Notes: a model not told the origin generated them from the sequence alone. Counted from the first letter of the stretch, positions 8,586-17,055 are shown. The stretch: 64,000 bases of DNA from Maridesulfovibrio sp. (GCF_963678865.1 NZ_OY787459.1:62001-126000); one strand, 5' to 3'. Made by a program: numbers and translations.

Positions 8586-8993
8586 ATGTCGAGTGATGAA
8601 AATTTCTGCCCTAGGGTGCGGCTGAATTTGTGGCTGGAGACAGAAGAAGGTATGCTTTTTGGTCTTGGCAGGGCACAGTTGCTGGAGCAGATAGAAAAAC
8701 AGGGCTCGCTGAATAAGGCGGCCAAGGAACTCGGCATGTCTTACCGTGCAGCATGGGGCAGGCTCAAGAATACCGAAGAGGTACTCGGAGATTCTCTTGT
8801 TCTCAAGACCCGTGGACGCAAAGGCTGTAGTCTGACTCCCTTGGGGGAGCGTGTACTGGAGGATTACCGCCAGTGGGTACAGGAAGTGGAAAATTTCGCA
8901 GTCATGACCGCCAGAAAGTCTTTCCCATGGAATATTGCCTCTTATGATGAAGATATGGAGCGCATAGCGCAGGAGAAGAAGGGTAAGAAGTGA
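8586..8993 (+). CDS. ModE N-terminal-type winged-helix regulator without molbindin domain
   Basis: A 135-residue DNA-binding protein matching the LysR-like winged helix of ModE: LWLETEEGMLFGLGRAQLLEQIEKQGSLNKAAKELGMSYRAAWGRLKNTEEVLG is the helix-turn-helix, and LKTRGRKGCSLTPLGERVLEDYRQW the wing and dimer helix. Full ModE (about 260 residues) has two molybdate-binding TOBE repeats that are absent here, so it is the short form common in Desulfovibrio. No molybdate transporter is adjacent. The start has a strong AAGGAGG. Its TGA overlaps the next start codon (TGATG). Confidence 0.88.
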   Translation: MSSDENFCPRVRLNLWLETEEGMLFGLGRAQLLEQIEKQGSLNKAAKELGMSYRAAWGRLKNTEEVLGDSLVLKTRGRKGCSLTPLGERVLEDYRQWVQEVENFAVMTARKSFPWNIASYDEDMERIAQEKKGKK

Positions 8994-9139
8994 TGTCCAA
9001 GCATGCTGTTTTTGCTAAAAAAAAATTAATTGTTCTGGTTGTCGGGCTTATGATCTGTTTCGCGTGTGTGTCTTGCAAGACAGTAGATTCTTCAGGAGAT
9101 GTGTCCGCTACCATGACAACTGTGAAAAAAAGAAAGTAA
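8993..9139 (+). CDS. Small exported protein (48 residues)
   Basis: The ATG overlaps the stop of the ModE-like gene (TGATG) and the reading frame runs 48 codons to TAA at 9137-9139. The product starts MSKHAVFAKKKLIVLVVGLM, a basic then hydrophobic stretch like a signal peptide or single membrane anchor, followed by ICFACVSCKTVDSSG. The cysteines sit where a lipobox would be, but neither matches the L-A-G-C consensus well. The tail ends KKRK. No function is recognised. Overlap with the regulator gene and the terminator just downstream support a real translated gene. Confidence 0.6.
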   Translation: MSKHAVFAKKKLIVLVVGLMICFACVSCKTVDSSGDVSATMTTVKKRK

Positions 9140-9178
9140 ACAGGCGCTGAAGCCTGAAAAAAGCATTCAGCTAAAAGT

Positions 9179-9204
9179 CCCCCTGTTCCATTTGGAACAG
9201 GGGG
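9179..9204. terminator. Hairpin terminator between convergent genes
   Basis: An 11-bp perfect stem, CCCCCTGTTCC (9179-9189) with 9194-9204 and a 4-nt loop, lies between the small exported protein and the convergent accAD gene. The plus-strand tail is only moderately T-rich; the minus-strand tail is ACTTTTAGC. Confidence 0.75.
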
Positions 9205-9233
9205 CCTTCTGTATATGAGGGGTGCAAGGTGTA

Positions 9234-11492
9234 TTAGCGGTAATACAGGTTGCGTCCGCCTACCGTCAGGAATGCCTGATGCAGGTTGCGGCGGATATCG
9301 CGGCGGTCCCAGATGTCCTGAATGTGACCTCTGGAGAGCGCGTTGTATGCGGAATGGTAATCCGGCGGAATTTCCATGCCGGTGGTTTCTTTGATAACAC
9401 CCGGCCCTGCGAATCCGATACGTGAAGAACGCACAGCGTACTGGTAAGGGGAGCAGCCGAGGAAACTTGCCACCGGTCCGGCGTAGGAGTTGGTATCGTA
9501 AAGGACGATGTACAGCCCTCCGGACTCGATGTAACGGCGTACCGCCATGGTTACGCGCGGCATCTGGATCAGGCCGTTGGTTCCTTCCTGAATACGGATT
9601 CCGGCTGTTCCGTGTACGTATGCGAGGAAGGGGTAACGTTTCTTGCCTGCCAGCTCAAGGGCGCGGATGAATTTTTCACCCTCAGCAGCCCCCACGGAGC
9701 CGCCTCGGAAAGGAGCGACAAGAGTTGCGCAGGTAACCTTGGTGTGCTTGATGGCACCTTCAAAGGTGATGCAGCCGGACTGCAGTCCGGTTTTTGCTTT
9801 TGCTGCGTCAAGCCGTTCCTGAAAGTTAGGGAATCCGGTGGGGTTGGCGGAGCAGATGGATTTGTTGAACTCACGCACTGTGCCCCAGTCAAAGAGGTTG
9901 GCCATGTACCAGCGGTATTCCATAGGGAAATGGTGTCCGCAGGTGGGGCAGACCCCGGCAAATTCGTCAAACAGGTCACGGGACCAGATCTCGAGACAGC
10001 CGTTTTTGTCAGCGTTGGGGCAGGTGATTTCTTTATCTTCACTGGCACGGGGGCTGACGTAGTGGCGATAATCAGACGGTGGAATATCCGGCTCTGCGTC
10101 TTCAGACAGTTTGGTCAGGGCTGCTTCAACTTCGGACACGCTCTTGGAGCCTGCACCCATCTTGCCGATGAGCATATGCTTAAGCTTGTCGAATTTGTTG
10201 GTCACCACGTGTATTTCGTCCTTGGCTTCATCAGCAAGGGCCTGAATCTTGGACTGGTACTTCCTGATCATGTCGTAGCGAACAGTAGAGTAGGCTGCAG
10301 CCATGGCGTCAACTTTTGCTGAGTTGAGTTTTTCAAGGAATGACCGTTTGTCCTCGAAGCTGTCCTGAGCCATGCGGCGGTATTTTTTGTAACGCTTCCA
10401 GAGCAGTCTGTCCTTGGCATTGGGGCTGATCTGCCAGCGTACGAATACGGATTCGTCAGTGATATCTTTTTTGTTGCGGTTCTTTATGGCTGCTTTACTG
10501 AAGAGGCGGAAACCCTTAACGCTCAGCACAACTTCATCGGTGGCGCGGATAACTTCTGCACGAACCATCTTGTAGAAATCAAAATGTTCGGGACGCGCAC
10601 CAAGAGCAGGTTCGCGGATGATGCCGTCGATATAGCCGAAACGCAGGTTGTCATCCGCAGTAATGCACTGGGACTTGGCACAGGTTTCGATCAGCTCGGC
10701 AGGAGCGCGTTCTCCGCCTCGGATACGGCCTTCAATAGCGGCAGCACCTTCGGGGGAGATAACGGAGTAGTATCCGTGGGAAAGCATGAGCCGTTTATCG
10801 GCCATGGCAATTGCTTCGGCTCCACCGGAACCGCCTTCGGAAATAACGGAAATAACGGGAACTTCAAGACCGCACATTTCGTATATGTTTTCCGCAATCT
10901 GCTGGGCCGCACCGGGATAATCCTCCACGGGATAGGAACCGGGGGTGAAGACATAGGTGTGGATGGGGATGTTCTCGCGGGCGGCAACCTTCATGTAGCG
11001 CAGTGCGTTGGCATTACCCCAGGGCTTGATGCAGCCTCCGTTGCGGAATTCCTGACCGTGGCCTTTCTCCTGACCGACCACCATGACCGGCTGGTTGTGA
11101 ACTTTTTTGCCCACGCGGCGGGTAATATAGGCACGGGCAATGACCATGCCGGGGTCGATGCTCATGTCATCCTTGCCGCCGACAACTGTGTAGTTGTCGT
11201 ATACGTTTTCAAGAATGTCTTCGAGGCAGATGCGTTCGGAATGACGTACGATGCGCACCTTGTCCATGGCGGACAGGGTTTTGTCTATGTCTTTTTCCAG
11301 TACTGCGAGGCTCTCATCATAAGTGTTGAGCTTATCCCACAGTTCTTCCTGAGTTTTGTTTATGCTGGTTTCCAGGAAGGAATCAAGCTTGTTGGCGAAC
11401 GCAGTAAGGCGTCTGTCCTCGGAATCACCGAGAATATCACGCGCATACTGGACCCGCTTGACCAACCCGTCCAGTTTTTTTTCTATATCCAT
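9234..11492 (-). CDS. Acetyl-CoA carboxylase carboxyltransferase, fused alpha and beta subunits
   Basis: A 752-residue fusion in AccA-AccD order that transfers CO2 from carboxybiotin to acetyl-CoA, the first committed step of fatty-acid synthesis. Residues 1-80 form a coiled-coil-like leader; about 120-330 is the AccA crotonase fold (GHGQEFRNGG, FTPGSYPVEDYPGAAQ, ISEGGSGGAEAIAMAD, YYSVISPEGAAAI). A basic helical linker (about 330-490) follows, then a zinc ribbon (CPNADKNGC, 15 residues, CPTC) and the AccD fold (HGTAGIRIQEG, SYAGPVASFLG, RIGFAGPGVIKETTG). The first zinc-ribbon pair is CX7C, not the usual CX2C. It lies 9 bp downstream of accC. No biotin carboxyl carrier gene is in the window. 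Confidence 0.92.
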   Translation of the reverse strand: MDIEKKLDGLVKRVQYARDILGDSEDRRLTAFANKLDSFLETSINKTQEELWDKLNTYDESLAVLEKDIDKTLSAMDKVRIVRHSERICLEDILENVYDNYTVVGGKDDMSIDPGMVIARAYITRRVGKKVHNQPVMVVGQEKGHGQEFRNGGCIKPWGNANALRYMKVAARENIPIHTYVFTPGSYPVEDYPGAAQQIAENIYEMCGLEVPVISVISEGGSGGAEAIAMADKRLMLSHGYYSVISPEGAAAIEGRIRGGERAPAELIETCAKSQCITADDNLRFGYIDGIIREPALGARPEHFDFYKMVRAEVIRATDEVVLSVKGFRLFSKAAIKNRNKKDITDESVFVRWQISPNAKDRLLWKRYKKYRRMAQDSFEDKRSFLEKLNSAKVDAMAAAYSTVRYDMIRKYQSKIQALADEAKDEIHVVTNKFDKLKHMLIGKMGAGSKSVSEVEAALTKLSEDAEPDIPPSDYRHYVSPRASEDKEITCPNADKNGCLEIWSRDLFDEFAGVCPTCGHHFPMEYRWYMANLFDWGTVREFNKSICSANPTGFPNFQERLDAAKAKTGLQSGCITFEGAIKHTKVTCATLVAPFRGGSVGAAEGEKFIRALELAGKKRYPFLAYVHGTAGIRIQEGTNGLIQMPRVTMAVRRYIESGGLYIVLYDTNSYAGPVASFLGCSPYQYAVRSSRIGFAGPGVIKETTGMEIPPDYHSAYNALSRGHIQDIWDRRDIRRNLHQAFLTVGGRNLYYR

Positions 11493-11501
11493 AATGTATT
11501 A

Positions 11502-12920
11502 TTAGAATTCCAGTATGTTTGTTGTTTTTTTGGCCAGAAACTTAAGGTTGGACTTCAGGGATACTTCCTTTCTGTCTTTGCCTTCCAGAACGAATTCATC
11601 GAGGAATTCAAGTCCGCGTTTTTTGGATTCCTCAAGGTCCTTGCCCCAAATGATGGCCAGTGCCAGGTTGGGGTCAAATTCTGTGGGAATCTGGTAGGGC
11701 AGCTCTTTGGGGATGTGGGTGTGCATCCTGAGCCAGTCGTGCTCATTCCAGCGGAGGTTATCAATTTCTCCTGCCCATGGAGCGAATTTCTCATCAGTGT
11801 CTTCGGCGATGATTCTGTATTCGATTCCCACACCTTCAAAAGTAATGTCTTCCTGAGTGTAGCCCAGATCATCACCCAGCGCGAGCCTGATCTGTTCTTT
11901 GATCAGGTTTACGTCCGGGTTGCCTTTAATGCGCGAGATTGCGGCAGAAACACCGTTTTCAACCTGAATACGGGTGTTTACCTCCATGAGAAAGGGGTCG
12001 CCTTTAGGAGTTACAATCCATTCCCATGTTCCCACGTTATCGTAGTTGATTTCGCGGGCCATGTTCAGGGAGTGCTCCACAATGTCGTTGAGAACTTTTT
12101 TGGCATCAAATGAATAGGCGATGCTTTCAGGACAGAATCCGGGTGCAACTTCAATCCTTTTCTGGCGGCCCGGACTCTGCACTGAGCAGTTACGGGTGCC
12201 GAAATGGACGTGTTGTTTTCCTGAGCGTTCGGAAACAATCTGTACTTCAAGGTGGTTGAAGTTGAAGATGCGTTGCTCAATGAGAACACCTTCATCGTTG
12301 AAGGTACGCAGTGAGTAGTTCCTGATGCGGCGGTATACCTGACGGAATTCTTCGATGGAATAAACTTCATCGATTCCCATTCCACCTCCGCCTGCGGATG
12401 CTTTTACAAGGACAACGGGGTTGCGTACACCTTGCTCCTCCTGGAACTTGAACAGGTTGGACGCGATTTCTTCCGCTTCCAATTCATCGTAGATGGCCCT
12501 GTCGGAGCCGGGGATGGTGGGAACACCAAGCTTTCTGGCTAGACGCTTGGTGTTGATTTTGTCACCAAGGTCGCGGATTACCCACCATGAAGGTCCGATG
12601 AAGGTCATGGGACGGTCACGCTCGGTCACCCGGCGAGCAAAACGGAAGTTTTCCGAGAAGAAACCGTATCCCGGATGCACTGCGGTACACATTGTCTCGT
12701 CCGCAACTGAGAGAATGTCCCCGGCATCGTTATAAGATCTGATTTTGTAGACTGCGGCTTCTCCGCCAAGTTTTTTGGCGATGGTTATGTGCCCTGAGTC
12801 TTTGTCCTCTTCAGTGTATACGCTGACAAAACTAAGTCCGAGAGCTTTACACGCCTGCATGATGCGGACTGCAATTTCACCTCGGTTAGCAATAAGTACT
12901 TTATCTGTTTTGGGATTCAA
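11502..12920 (-). CDS. accC: Biotin carboxylase (acetyl-CoA carboxylase subunit)
   Basis: A 472-residue ATP-grasp enzyme that carboxylates biotin on its carrier protein using bicarbonate and ATP. It opens with DKVLIANRGEIAVRIMQACKALG, has CTAVHPGYGFFSENFRFARR, the glycine-rich ATP loop VKASAGGGGMGIDEVYS, the carboxyphosphate region SVQSPGRQKRIEVAP, and FLMEVNTRIQVENGVSAAISRI, where E. coli AccC has the very similar EMNTRIQVEHPVTE. The C-terminal biotin-carboxylase domain is present. It is the first gene of a tight operon with the carboxyltransferase fusion. It could serve another biotin carboxylase, but the adjacency points to acetyl-CoA carboxylase. Confidence 0.92.
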   Translation of the reverse strand: MNPKTDKVLIANRGEIAVRIMQACKALGLSFVSVYTEEDKDSGHITIAKKLGGEAAVYKIRSYNDAGDILSVADETMCTAVHPGYGFFSENFRFARRVTERDRPMTFIGPSWWVIRDLGDKINTKRLARKLGVPTIPGSDRAIYDELEAEEIASNLFKFQEEQGVRNPVVLVKASAGGGGMGIDEVYSIEEFRQVYRRIRNYSLRTFNDEGVLIEQRIFNFNHLEVQIVSERSGKQHVHFGTRNCSVQSPGRQKRIEVAPGFCPESIAYSFDAKKVLNDIVEHSLNMAREINYDNVGTWEWIVTPKGDPFLMEVNTRIQVENGVSAAISRIKGNPDVNLIKEQIRLALGDDLGYTQEDITFEGVGIEYRIIAEDTDEKFAPWAGEIDNLRWNEHDWLRMHTHIPKELPYQIPTEFDPNLALAIIWGKDLEESKKRGLEFLDEFVLEGKDRKEVSLKSNLKFLAKKTTNILEF

Positions 12921-12994
12921 AATGACTCTCCTGAGTCTTTCTGGTTAATTTCAATATATAATTTTGTGAATTTTTTTCCAAAAAATACGCAACC

Positions 12995-13022
12995 GTTTTA
13001 AGCCAAATAAGGCTTCTGTCAA
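12995..13022 (-). promoter_or_regulatory. Putative accC-accAD sigma-70 promoter with an operator-like dyad
   Basis: On the minus strand TTGACA (13022-13017) is followed by 16 bp and TAAAAC (13000-12995), about 75 bp before the accC ATG. The spacer holds a perfect inverted repeat AAGCC-N6-GGCTT (13000-13015), well placed for a repressor. Confidence 0.5.
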
Positions 13023-13372
13023 GTTAAATATAACTAACACTTACGTAGGTATAATGCGGCCCGCTGGGTTTGCAAGGGCAAAATTATAACCGGTACGCAG
13101 CGTTAGCTTGGTGGTTTTGTTGAAAGTTGACTTTTAAGGACGTTCCGATTTTTCGGACATGAACTCCGCCAGAATTCATTTCAGTTTGCCCTGATAAAAC
13201 AAACTCACCTTCTTAGTCAAATTTTCAGACTGCTGATGACAGAATGCTTACGTCTCTTGCTGAGAGGTTAGCGAGGGCATAAATTTTCAGGCTTTGAGCT
13301 GCAAAAAAGTTATGCATCCTGCTCTTTTACCCGCTGTCTGTAAATAAATTGCGGTTTTTGTTCTAAAAAGAA

Positions 13373-13404
13373 AATCCCGCATTTTATTGCTAAAATGCGG
13401 GATT
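13373..13404 (-). terminator. Rho-independent terminator
   Basis: A 14-bp perfect stem AATCCCGCATTTTA (13373-13386) pairs with 13391-13404 around TTGC. Read on the minus strand it is followed by TTTTCTTTTTAG and lies 22 bp after the stop of the TPR lipoprotein gene. Confidence 0.9.
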
Positions 13405-13426
13405 AAATTGTTCGTGCCCAAAAAAA

Positions 13427-14035
13427 TTAAATGAGGCCGAAACTGATCATATCAAGGAAGTCGCTATCGTCTTCCTGATTTTCTGCAGCTGCCGGTCCTG
13501 ATTTGGCTTTTGCGGATTCCTGTACGATTTTATCGACCGCAAGGTTTTTCTTTTCTTCAGGAAGGTTAAGTTCGGCCACGAAGGTTTCTGTTTCGGAAAT
13601 CTTCTGCGGGGTGAACTTGTCCTGCCAGACGGACATGCGGGTGTATATGGTTATGTGTTCCAAGGCCTTTTCGGAATCTCCGAGCTCTTTATAGGCCCGG
13701 GCCAGCTTGCGGTGGGCCAGCCTTATGTGTCCTTGGTCCAGCTCAAGCTGGAGGCCTTTGTTGATGCTTTCAACAGCTTCCTTGTATTTGCCTTCCCGGA
13801 GGTAACAGTCGCCGAGCATGATATAGCTGGGGCCGTATTCCGGGTTGCTGGCGATTGCCTTTTCAAAATAGACGGAGGCTGCCTTGTCCTTATTGAGCAT
13901 GAAGGCGACAGTTCCGGTCTGATGAAGCCCTGCGGCTTCGTTTTTTGTGCCGCAGCCGGTAAGAAGGGCCGCGACGATCAGGGACATTCCTATCAAAGTT
14001 GTCTTGGTCCTGATGCTGGTAAATGTTTTTTTCAT
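13427..14035 (-). CDS. TPR-repeat lipoprotein
   Basis: A 202-residue protein with a lipoprotein signal sequence ending in the lipobox LLTGC (Cys at residue 28), so it should be lipid-anchored in the cell envelope. It is followed by two to three tetratricopeptide repeats (AASVYFEKAIASNPEYGPSYIMLGDCYLREGKYKEAVESINKGLQLE and RKLARAYKELGDSEKALEHI), which are protein-interaction scaffolds. The last 60 residues are charged and low in complexity (SAKAKSGPAAAENQEDDSDF). Its specific partner is unknown. It is a single-gene unit with its own terminator. Confidence 0.82.
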   Translation of the reverse strand: MKKTFTSIRTKTTLIGMSLIVAALLTGCGTKNEAAGLHQTGTVAFMLNKDKAASVYFEKAIASNPEYGPSYIMLGDCYLREGKYKEAVESINKGLQLELDQGHIRLAHRKLARAYKELGDSEKALEHITIYTRMSVWQDKFTPQKISETETFVAELNLPEEKKNLAVDKIVQESAKAKSGPAAAENQEDDSDFLDMISFGLI

Positions 14036-14217
14036 AGCTTTGTAGACAGTAATCCTGTTTATCCCGAACTGGGTTTTTGAGTTTTACTTTCAATCCGTTT
14101 AATGCCCTAAAGTTTTCGAATGGGCAAGCTGGATCGGTGGGCAATTTTATTTTCTGCGGTTCGGAAAAGAGATTCGCGCTGAGCCAAAGCTGTTGCCGGG
14201 CCTGTGATTTCAGGCGA

Positions 14218-15489
14218 TTACCCGATTTTAGGCAGTTCGTCCCAGCATGTTGTGTAGGCGGGTGATTTAAATTTCCTGTTCATCTGCCACGGTTGTTTAA
14301 TTCCTTCAGAAGCATAGCTTAGGGTTTGCCTTCCGAAACGGATGTTGGCTGAATCAAGAAGCTTCATAACTCTTTCTTTTTTTCCGGGATTATCTGTCCG
14401 CTCCAGTTCCAGCAGGTTGCACTGGCGGTTGTATTTCCCGCATAGGTCCAGCAGTATGACCCCGGTTTTTTTGTACCTGTACCCTTCTTTATAAATAGAG
14501 CGGATGCAACGTGTTGCCGCATTGATAAGTTCCGGGGTGTAGTCTGTGGCAATGGGGAGCAGGCGGGTGGCGGAGTTGGAGTACTGCGGGAGATTGTTGA
14601 AGCGGTTGGTGGTCAGGTAGACCATAACTCCTCCGGTAAGGGATTGCTGTTCGCGAAGTTTTTCGGCGGCCCGGGCTACATAGGCGGCAACCGATTCTTC
14701 AAGGTCGGTAAGAGTGGAAACCGGACATCCGAATGATCTGGACGAGGATATGGTCTTCTTGGGTTGCGGACTGTTGTCCAATTCAAAGCAGGGCGTGCCG
14801 CGCAGTTCAAGAGCTGTATGCAGTCCGGTTACGGACATGTTTTTTTTGAGCCATAAATTGGGCAGGTCCCTGAATGCGCGGGCAGTGCTAACCCCTCTGG
14901 CAATTAACCGTTTACCGTGCCTTCTGCCGATTCCCCAGATATCAGTGACCGGGATTTTTTCCAGCAGGCGGTCCATATCATTGCGTCCGCAGAGGCTGAA
15001 TATCCCTTCGGCTGGGGGATATCTTTTGGCAAATCTGCTGGCAGCCTTGGCCAGTGTTTTGGTGGAACCGAAGCCTACGGAAACCGGAATCCCGGTCCAT
15101 TTAAAGATTCTGGCCCTGATCTCTTGGCCGATGGACGGCAGTTCTTTCAACATGCAGGGCGGAAGTTCAAGAAATGATTCATCAATGGAGTAGACTTCAA
15201 GATCAGGGGTAATGGTGGCAAGAGTGGCGGTCACCCGTTGTGAAAGATCGCCATAGAGGGCGTAGTTGGAAGAAAAGACTTGCACACTGTTGTGCAGAAA
15301 AAAATTATTATACTTGTAAGCCGGGGCGCCCATGGGAATACCTATGGCTTTGGCTTCCTGTGAACGGGCTATTACGCAGCCGTCATTATTGGAAAGAACA
15401 ACCACCGGGCTGTTTCTGATTTCCGGCCGGAAAAGTCTTTCGCAGGAAACATAAAAATTATTACAGTCCACAAGGCCAAAGATTCTCAT
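14218..15489 (-). CDS. umuC: Y-family DNA polymerase V catalytic subunit UmuC
   Basis: A 423-residue translesion polymerase of the UmuC/DinB family. Catalytic residues are visible in FGLVDCNNFYVSCERLF (first Asp) and YSIDESFLEL (Asp-Glu pair), with the nucleotide-binding VVLSNNDGCVIARSQEAKAIGI segment. A helix-hairpin-helix thumb (IPVTDIWGIGRRHGKRLIARG) and the little-finger domain follow, and a UmuC-type C-terminal extension (ILLDLCGKYNRQCNLLELER) is present. It forms polymerase V with cleaved UmuD. The ATG overlaps the umuD stop as TGATG; a GTG one codon upstream is also possible. Confidence 0.95.
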   Translation of the reverse strand: MRIFGLVDCNNFYVSCERLFRPEIRNSPVVVLSNNDGCVIARSQEAKAIGIPMGAPAYKYNNFFLHNSVQVFSSNYALYGDLSQRVTATLATITPDLEVYSIDESFLELPPCMLKELPSIGQEIRARIFKWTGIPVSVGFGSTKTLAKAASRFAKRYPPAEGIFSLCGRNDMDRLLEKIPVTDIWGIGRRHGKRLIARGVSTARAFRDLPNLWLKKNMSVTGLHTALELRGTPCFELDNSPQPKKTISSSRSFGCPVSTLTDLEESVAAYVARAAEKLREQQSLTGGVMVYLTTNRFNNLPQYSNSATRLLPIATDYTPELINAATRCIRSIYKEGYRYKKTGVILLDLCGKYNRQCNLLELERTDNPGKKERVMKLLDSANIRFGRQTLSYASEGIKQPWQMNRKFKSPAYTTCWDELPKIG

Positions 15490-15923
15490 CACGTCGCCTT
15501 GTGGATGATGTAGGTTACCACTCCCCAGACTTCGAATGATGTTTCCGCGGTGATTTCAAGTGCTGAATAATCCTGATTTTCGGGGATAAGAAAGAGCCGT
15601 CCTTCCTGCTGTTTGATTCGTTTTACTGTAAGTTCTCCGTCAACTACTGCAATAATGATAGAGTTGTTATGGGCATCCATGGAGCGGTCTACCACCAATA
15701 TGTCACCTTGTCTGATGTTGGCATCAAGCATGGAATCCCCATAGGCCCGGACGAGAAAGGTAGCCGCTTTATTGCTGATTAACTGTTCATTGAGGTCCAT
15801 TTTTTTATCGATGTAGTCGTCGGCAGGGGAGGGGAAACCTGCGATAACTTCGGACAACAGCAGGGGGAGTTCAATTCTGCTGGCTGCTTCTGGGCAAAGT
15901 ATTTCTGCGTAAGTTGAATTCAT
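15489..15923 (-). CDS. umuD: SOS mutagenesis protein UmuD (LexA-type self-cleaving)
   Basis: A 144-residue S24-family protein that self-cleaves when RecA filaments form, yielding UmuD' for polymerase V. The cleavage site is Ala28-Gly29 (VIAGFPSPADDYIDKKMDLNEQLI, aligning with the E. coli site). The catalytic Ser64 lies in GDSMLDANI and Lys101 in ELTVKR. It is the first gene of a two-gene umuDC operon with a 1-bp overlap. An SOS operator would be expected; the promoter region has a TTTACTT direct repeat but no operator I can assign. Confidence 0.94.
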   Translation of the reverse strand: MNSTYAEILCPEAASRIELPLLLSEVIAGFPSPADDYIDKKMDLNEQLISNKAATFLVRAYGDSMLDANIRQGDILVVDRSMDAHNNSIIIAVVDGELTVKRIKQQEGRLFLIPENQDYSALEITAETSFEVWGVVTYIIHKAT

Positions 15924-15924
15924 G

Positions 15925-15965
15925 TTTACTTGGTATTTACTTTTATGGCACTATGTCAATCTTAA
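15925..15965 (-). promoter_or_regulatory. Putative umuDC promoter region with direct repeat
   Basis: On the minus strand TTGACA begins at 15961 and is followed by an 18-bp spacer and TACCAA, close to the umuD ATG. Plus-strand TTTACTT occurs twice, at 15925-15931 and 15936-15942 (11-bp period), overlapping the -10 region and leader. This could be a regulator site; assignment to LexA is inference. Confidence 0.35.
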
Positions 15966-15980
15966 ATAAACAATATGTCT

Positions 15981-16011
15981 AAAAAAGAACCTGACCAGTG
16001 TGGTCAGGTTC
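15981..16011 (-). terminator. Rho-independent terminator of the DHH phosphoesterase gene
   Basis: An 11-bp perfect stem GAACCTGACCA (15987-15997) with 16001-16011 and loop GTG. On the minus strand it is followed by six T, 7 bp beyond the stop at 16018. Confidence 0.92.
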
Positions 16012-16017
16012 TCGTAA

Positions 16018-16935
16018 TTATTTTTTGTCCATGAACATGGCTACCATCTGCCCGAGAGCTGCGTCAGCTTCATCATGGGGGACCTGACAGGTTCCGACCT
16101 GCTTGTGTCCGCCACCGCCGAATTTGAGCATTACACTGCCCACGTCGATCTTGCTGGTGCGGTTGAGGATGCTGTGTCCTACTGAAAAAACGGTGTTCTG
16201 CTTCATTTTACCCCAGATAATCTGGATGCTGATGTTGCATTCCGGATACATGGAGTAGAGGGTGAATCTGTTACCGGGATAGATTTCTTCCTGTTCGCGC
16301 AGGTCAAGAATTGCCACGTTGGCGAACATTTCAGTTCGTTGCTGCAGCATCTCGCGGAATTGTTTATCCCGTTCAAAGTAGAGGTCCACGCGCTCTTTGA
16401 CATCCGGAAGGGCAAGAATCTCGCTAATGGGCAACTCGCGGCAGTAATCGATGAGGTGTTCCATCAACTGGTAGTTACTGACATTGAAATGCCTGTACCT
16501 GCCTAGCCCAGTGCGCGGGTCCATAATGAAGCCGAGCATAATCCAGCCCTTAGGGTCCGCGATTTCTTCGGCTGTAAGGTCTCCGCTGTCCACTTTGTCC
16601 ACGTAGTGGAGCATCTCATCGAATTTGTCGCCGAATTTATTGTGGCCTCCGAAGTATTCCCAGATAACGCGGGCCGCACTTTTGGCTTGCTTGGACATTC
16701 CTTTGTAGTCCAGATCCATGGTGAGGCGTTCCTCTTCGCTGGAATGGTGGTCGAACCAGTATCCGCACCCTTCAATATAAGGAACGTTGGCAACAATATC
16801 ATTGGGGTCGCCGGGATATCGTCCGTCCTGTACGTCTTTAGGGTGGACAAACATCCAGTTGTCCATAATTCCTATTTCCTTAAGCAGTACTGCACAGGCA
16901 AGGCCGTCAAAGTCTGATCGTGTCAAAAGCCGCAT
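16018..16935 (-). CDS. DHH-family phosphoesterase (exopolyphosphatase-related)
   Basis: A 305-residue member of the DHH/DHHA1 phosphoesterase family. SDFDGLACAVLLKEIG is the first metal-binding motif, WFDHHSSEEE the DHH motif that names the family, and the C-terminal DHHA1 domain carries the glycine-rich KFGGGGHKQVGTCQ that holds substrate phosphate. Family members hydrolyse polyphosphate, nanoRNA/pAp or cyclic dinucleotides; the domain set fits a soluble cytoplasmic enzyme of the NrnA/exopolyphosphatase kind but the substrate cannot be told. It is a single-gene unit with its own terminator. Confidence 0.88.
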   Translation of the reverse strand: MRLLTRSDFDGLACAVLLKEIGIMDNWMFVHPKDVQDGRYPGDPNDIVANVPYIEGCGYWFDHHSSEEERLTMDLDYKGMSKQAKSAARVIWEYFGGHNKFGDKFDEMLHYVDKVDSGDLTAEEIADPKGWIMLGFIMDPRTGLGRYRHFNVSNYQLMEHLIDYCRELPISEILALPDVKERVDLYFERDKQFREMLQQRTEMFANVAILDLREQEEIYPGNRFTLYSMYPECNISIQIIWGKMKQNTVFSVGHSILNRTSKIDVGSVMLKFGGGGHKQVGTCQVPHDEADAALGQMVAMFMDKK

Positions 16936-17055
16936 TAAAAAACTCCGTCTTCTGGGAATGGCAGTTAAAAATCCAGCAATAATTTTTGCAATACTTAATT
17001 GAAAACAAGCATAATTACAATGCCATTTTATTTATAGATTGCAATATCGCAAAGG

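Larger units (their letters stand above)
12921..13426. other. 506-bp region without a gene: acc promoter and a terminator
   Basis: This divergence-free gap lies between two minus-strand genes. It holds the acc promoter (12995-13022) and the terminator of nothing upstream on this strand except the hairpin at 13373-13404 that serves the TPR lipoprotein's side. The middle (about 13060-13360) has no convincing reading frame; it contains a short inverted repeat TTCCGA-TTT-TCGGA near 13146-13160 and otherwise nothing I can name. Confidence 0.5.

Noticed and set aside
10584..12113. A 509-codon open frame on the plus strand opposite accAD/accC
   Set aside because: It is antisense to two strongly supported enzymes, has no family motifs or ribosome-binding site and reflects codon bias of the true genes.
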